Shown: piece by piece, positions 62,661-64,000 of the stretch | Layout of the letters: every line of letters begins with the position of its first letter | Position numbering within the stretch: the first letter of the stretch is position 1 | Assembly (NCBI RefSeq): GCF_044904665.1 | Contig: NZ_JADIKM010000001.1 | Span: 434,001 to 498,000, forward strand | Origin: Dyella_A ginsengisoli | GTDB taxonomy: Bacteria > Pseudomonadota > Gammaproteobacteria > Xanthomonadales > Rhodanobacteraceae | Direction of reading: 5' to 3' | DNA: 64,000 nucleotides | The notes under the pieces: generated by a model | Seen by the model: the letters and a program-made list of their open reading frames with translations, nothing else | The model's database searches: none | Told to the model about the DNA's origin: nothing | Program-made: the position numbers and the translations under genes

Positions 62661-64000
62661 ATGAACCCCTTCCGTCCCGATCGCGCCCGGGTCGCGCACG
62701 AGCTCGGCGCCACCGTGCGCCTCGCCCTGCCGCTGGTCGCCGCCCAGCTGGCGGCGATCGGCTCCAACGTCATCGACGCGCTACTGTCGGGCCACTACAG
62801 CACCCACGTGCTCGGCGCGGTGGCGGTGGGCACGAACGTGTGGTCGCTGGCGATCGTCACCGGCATCGGCTTGATGATGGCGGTGCCGCCGTCGGTGGCG
62901 CAGCTGGACGGCGCCGGCCGCCGCCATGCGATCGGCGCGGTGTTCCGCCAGGCGCTGTGGCTGGCGCTGATCACCGGCGTGGTGCTGTGGTTCGCCGCGC
63001 GTCACGCCAGCCCGCTGTTCGCGTGGATCGGCGTGGCGCCGGACCTGCGCGAGGACGTGAGCGCGTTCCTGCACGCGATCAGCTGGGGTGCGCCGGCGCT
63101 GACCTGCTACTTCGCCCTGCGCGGGCTGTCCGAAGGCCTCTCGCTGACGCGCCCGTCGATGTTCTTCAGCCTCGGTGGCCTGGTGCTGCTGGTGCCGCTG
63201 GGCTACGTGTTCATGTACGGCAAGCTCGGTCTGCCGCCGCAGGGTGCCCGCGGCTGCGGCATGGCGACGGCGCTGGTGCTGTGGCTGGAGCTGATCGCCT
63301 TCGCGATCTACGTGATGCGCCACCGCAACTATCGCGGGTTGGGATTGCTGGACCATCTGGAGGGTCCGGACTGGCGGCGCATCGGCGAACTGCTGCACGT
63401 GGGCGCGCCGATGGCGGTCAGCCTGCTGGCCGAGGCCGGCCTGTTCGTCGCGGTAGCGCTTGGCATCAGCCGGCTCGGCGACGAAGTGGTGGCCAGTCAC
63501 CAGGTGGCGCTCAACGTCGCCTCGCTGTTCTTCATGATCCCGCTGGGGCTGGCGATGGCGATCACCGTGCGGGTGGGCAACGCGGTCGGTCGCGGCGATG
63601 CGCGGGGCGTGCGCTACGCCGGCTTCTGCGGCATCGGGCTCAGCCTGGTCACCCAGCTGGTATCGGCGGCGGTGATGTTCGGCGCGCCGCACTGGATCGC
63701 CGGCCTGTATACCAACCAGGCCAAGGTGGTGGATCTGGCCGCGCAGCTGTTGTTGCTGGCCGGCGTGTTCCAGTTTTCCGACGGCATCCAGGTGGCCTCC
63801 AACGGCGCGCTGCGCGGCCTGAAGGACACCCGCGTGCCGATGGCGATCACCCTTTTCGCGTACTGGGTGGTCGGCATGCCGACCGGCTGGTGGCTCGCCT
63901 TCCACCAGGGACTGGGCGCGCGCGGCATGTGGATGGGCCTGATCGCGGGCCTGAGCGTGTCGGCGGTGATGCTGTTCACCCGGTTCTGGCGCAGCGCCTG
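62661..64000 (+). CDS. MATE family multidrug/toxin efflux transporter (3' end outside window)
   Basis: A frame open from ATG 62661 to the window end (446 complete codons, no stop) encodes a twelve-helix MATE/NorM-like exporter with two homologous halves. Seen: LALPLVAAQLAAIGSNVIDALLSGH, the FALRGLSEGLSLTRP loop, LLAEAGLFVAVALG in the second half, and the SNGALRGLKDTRVPM motif. It expels cationic drugs using Na+ or H+. The family is usually about 450-470 residues, so only a few codons are missing. Confidence 0.92.
   Translation, partial: MNPFRPDRARVAHELGATVRLALPLVAAQLAAIGSNVIDALLSGHYSTHVLGAVAVGTNVWSLAIVTGIGLMMAVPPSVAQLDGAGRRHAIGAVFRQALWLALITGVVLWFAARHASPLFAWIGVAPDLREDVSAFLHAISWGAPALTCYFALRGLSEGLSLTRPSMFFSLGGLVLLVPLGYVFMYGKLGLPPQGARGCGMATALVLWLELIAFAIYVMRHRNYRGLGLLDHLEGPDWRRIGELLHVGAPMAVSLLAEAGLFVAVALGISRLGDEVVASHQVALNVASLFFMIPLGLAMAITVRVGNAVGRGDARGVRYAGFCGIGLSLVTQLVSAAVMFGAPHWIAGLYTNQAKVVDLAAQLLLLAGVFQFSDGIQVASNGALRGLKDTRVPMAITLFAYWVVGMPTGWWLAFHQGLGARGMWMGLIAGLSVSAVMLFTRFWRSA

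Noticed and set aside
62781..63905. Minus-strand frame opposite the MATE gene
   Set aside because: It is antisense-like and has no motifs; the plus strand carries an unbroken MATE transporter frame to the window end.

Overview
This 64-kb window is chromosomal DNA from a high-GC gammaproteobacterium of the Xanthomonadales, most likely the Rhodanobacteraceae (Rhodanobacter/Dyella/Luteibacter type). The assignment is an inference. It rests on the tsaD/rpsU/yqeY/dnaG block, the trxA-rho/rhlB and ftsEX-rpoH neighbourhoods, a plant-type glutamate-cysteine ligase, a PTR1-like pteridine reductase beside folB and folK, and short palindromic repeats of the form attcccgcgaaagcgggaat. No phage, insertion sequence, CRISPR array, rRNA or tRNA gene is visible. 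The sequence reads as densely packed core genome with a few accessory genes.

Region by region. 1-4405: the 3' part of a heavy-metal RND efflux operon (pump, DUF3240 protein, TolC-like channel). 4406-7700: a long structured leader and a small ORF ahead of the Mg2+ P-type ATPase mgtA. 7758-9064: a large REP-type inverted repeat and a YfeH-like transporter. 9065-11557: a secreted PHP-domain protein with C-terminal beta-sandwich modules. 11604-15268: rpsU, yqeY, a DUF1328 protein, dnaG and dedA, all leftward, with rpoD absent. 15377-21377: tsaD, folB, a miniconductance channel, folK, a membrane protein, pteridine reductase and EcsC. 21514-23716: a TonB-dependent receptor behind a Zur-like box. 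23904-28961: MidA, VanZ, an LTA-synthase-type phosphotransferase and the CCA enzyme. 29067-36780: a divergent trehalase, an NDUFA9-like protein, a lytic transglycosylase, a GH17 enzyme and an endo/exonuclease-family protein.

36868-39355 holds two lipoprotein DsbA paralogues and a dihaem cytochrome c4. 39468-43286 holds engB and a redox-flavoured group: free methionine-R-sulfoxide reductase, two PNPOx-fold proteins (one fused to GAF and a winged-helix-like tail) and a hemerythrin. 43454-48430 holds bioD, an unknown gene, an M3 peptidase and gshA. 48661-53135 is rho, trxA and rhlB. 53238-57669 is ftsE, ftsX, a double-receiver protein, ung and rpoH, with a perfect CIRCE operator in front of rpoH. 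57742-64000 is transaldolase, priA, a DnaA-box cluster, a DUF3667 protein and a MATE exporter cut off by the window end.

Functional themes are envelope maintenance (Slt, LTA-synthase-like, GH17, DsbA, VanZ, DedA), metal and ion transport (RND pump, MgtA, TonB receptor, MscS type), folate and thiol metabolism (FolB, FolK, PTR1-like, GshA, Trx, Dsb), and RNA/DNA housekeeping (DnaG, PriA, Rho, RhlB, Ung, Cca). The most interesting signals are regulatory or architectural: the mgtA leader with its small ORF, CIRCE at rpoH, the DnaA-box palindrome upstream of priA, the PNPOx-GAF-winged-helix protein, and a receiver protein that lost one phospho-acceptor Asp.
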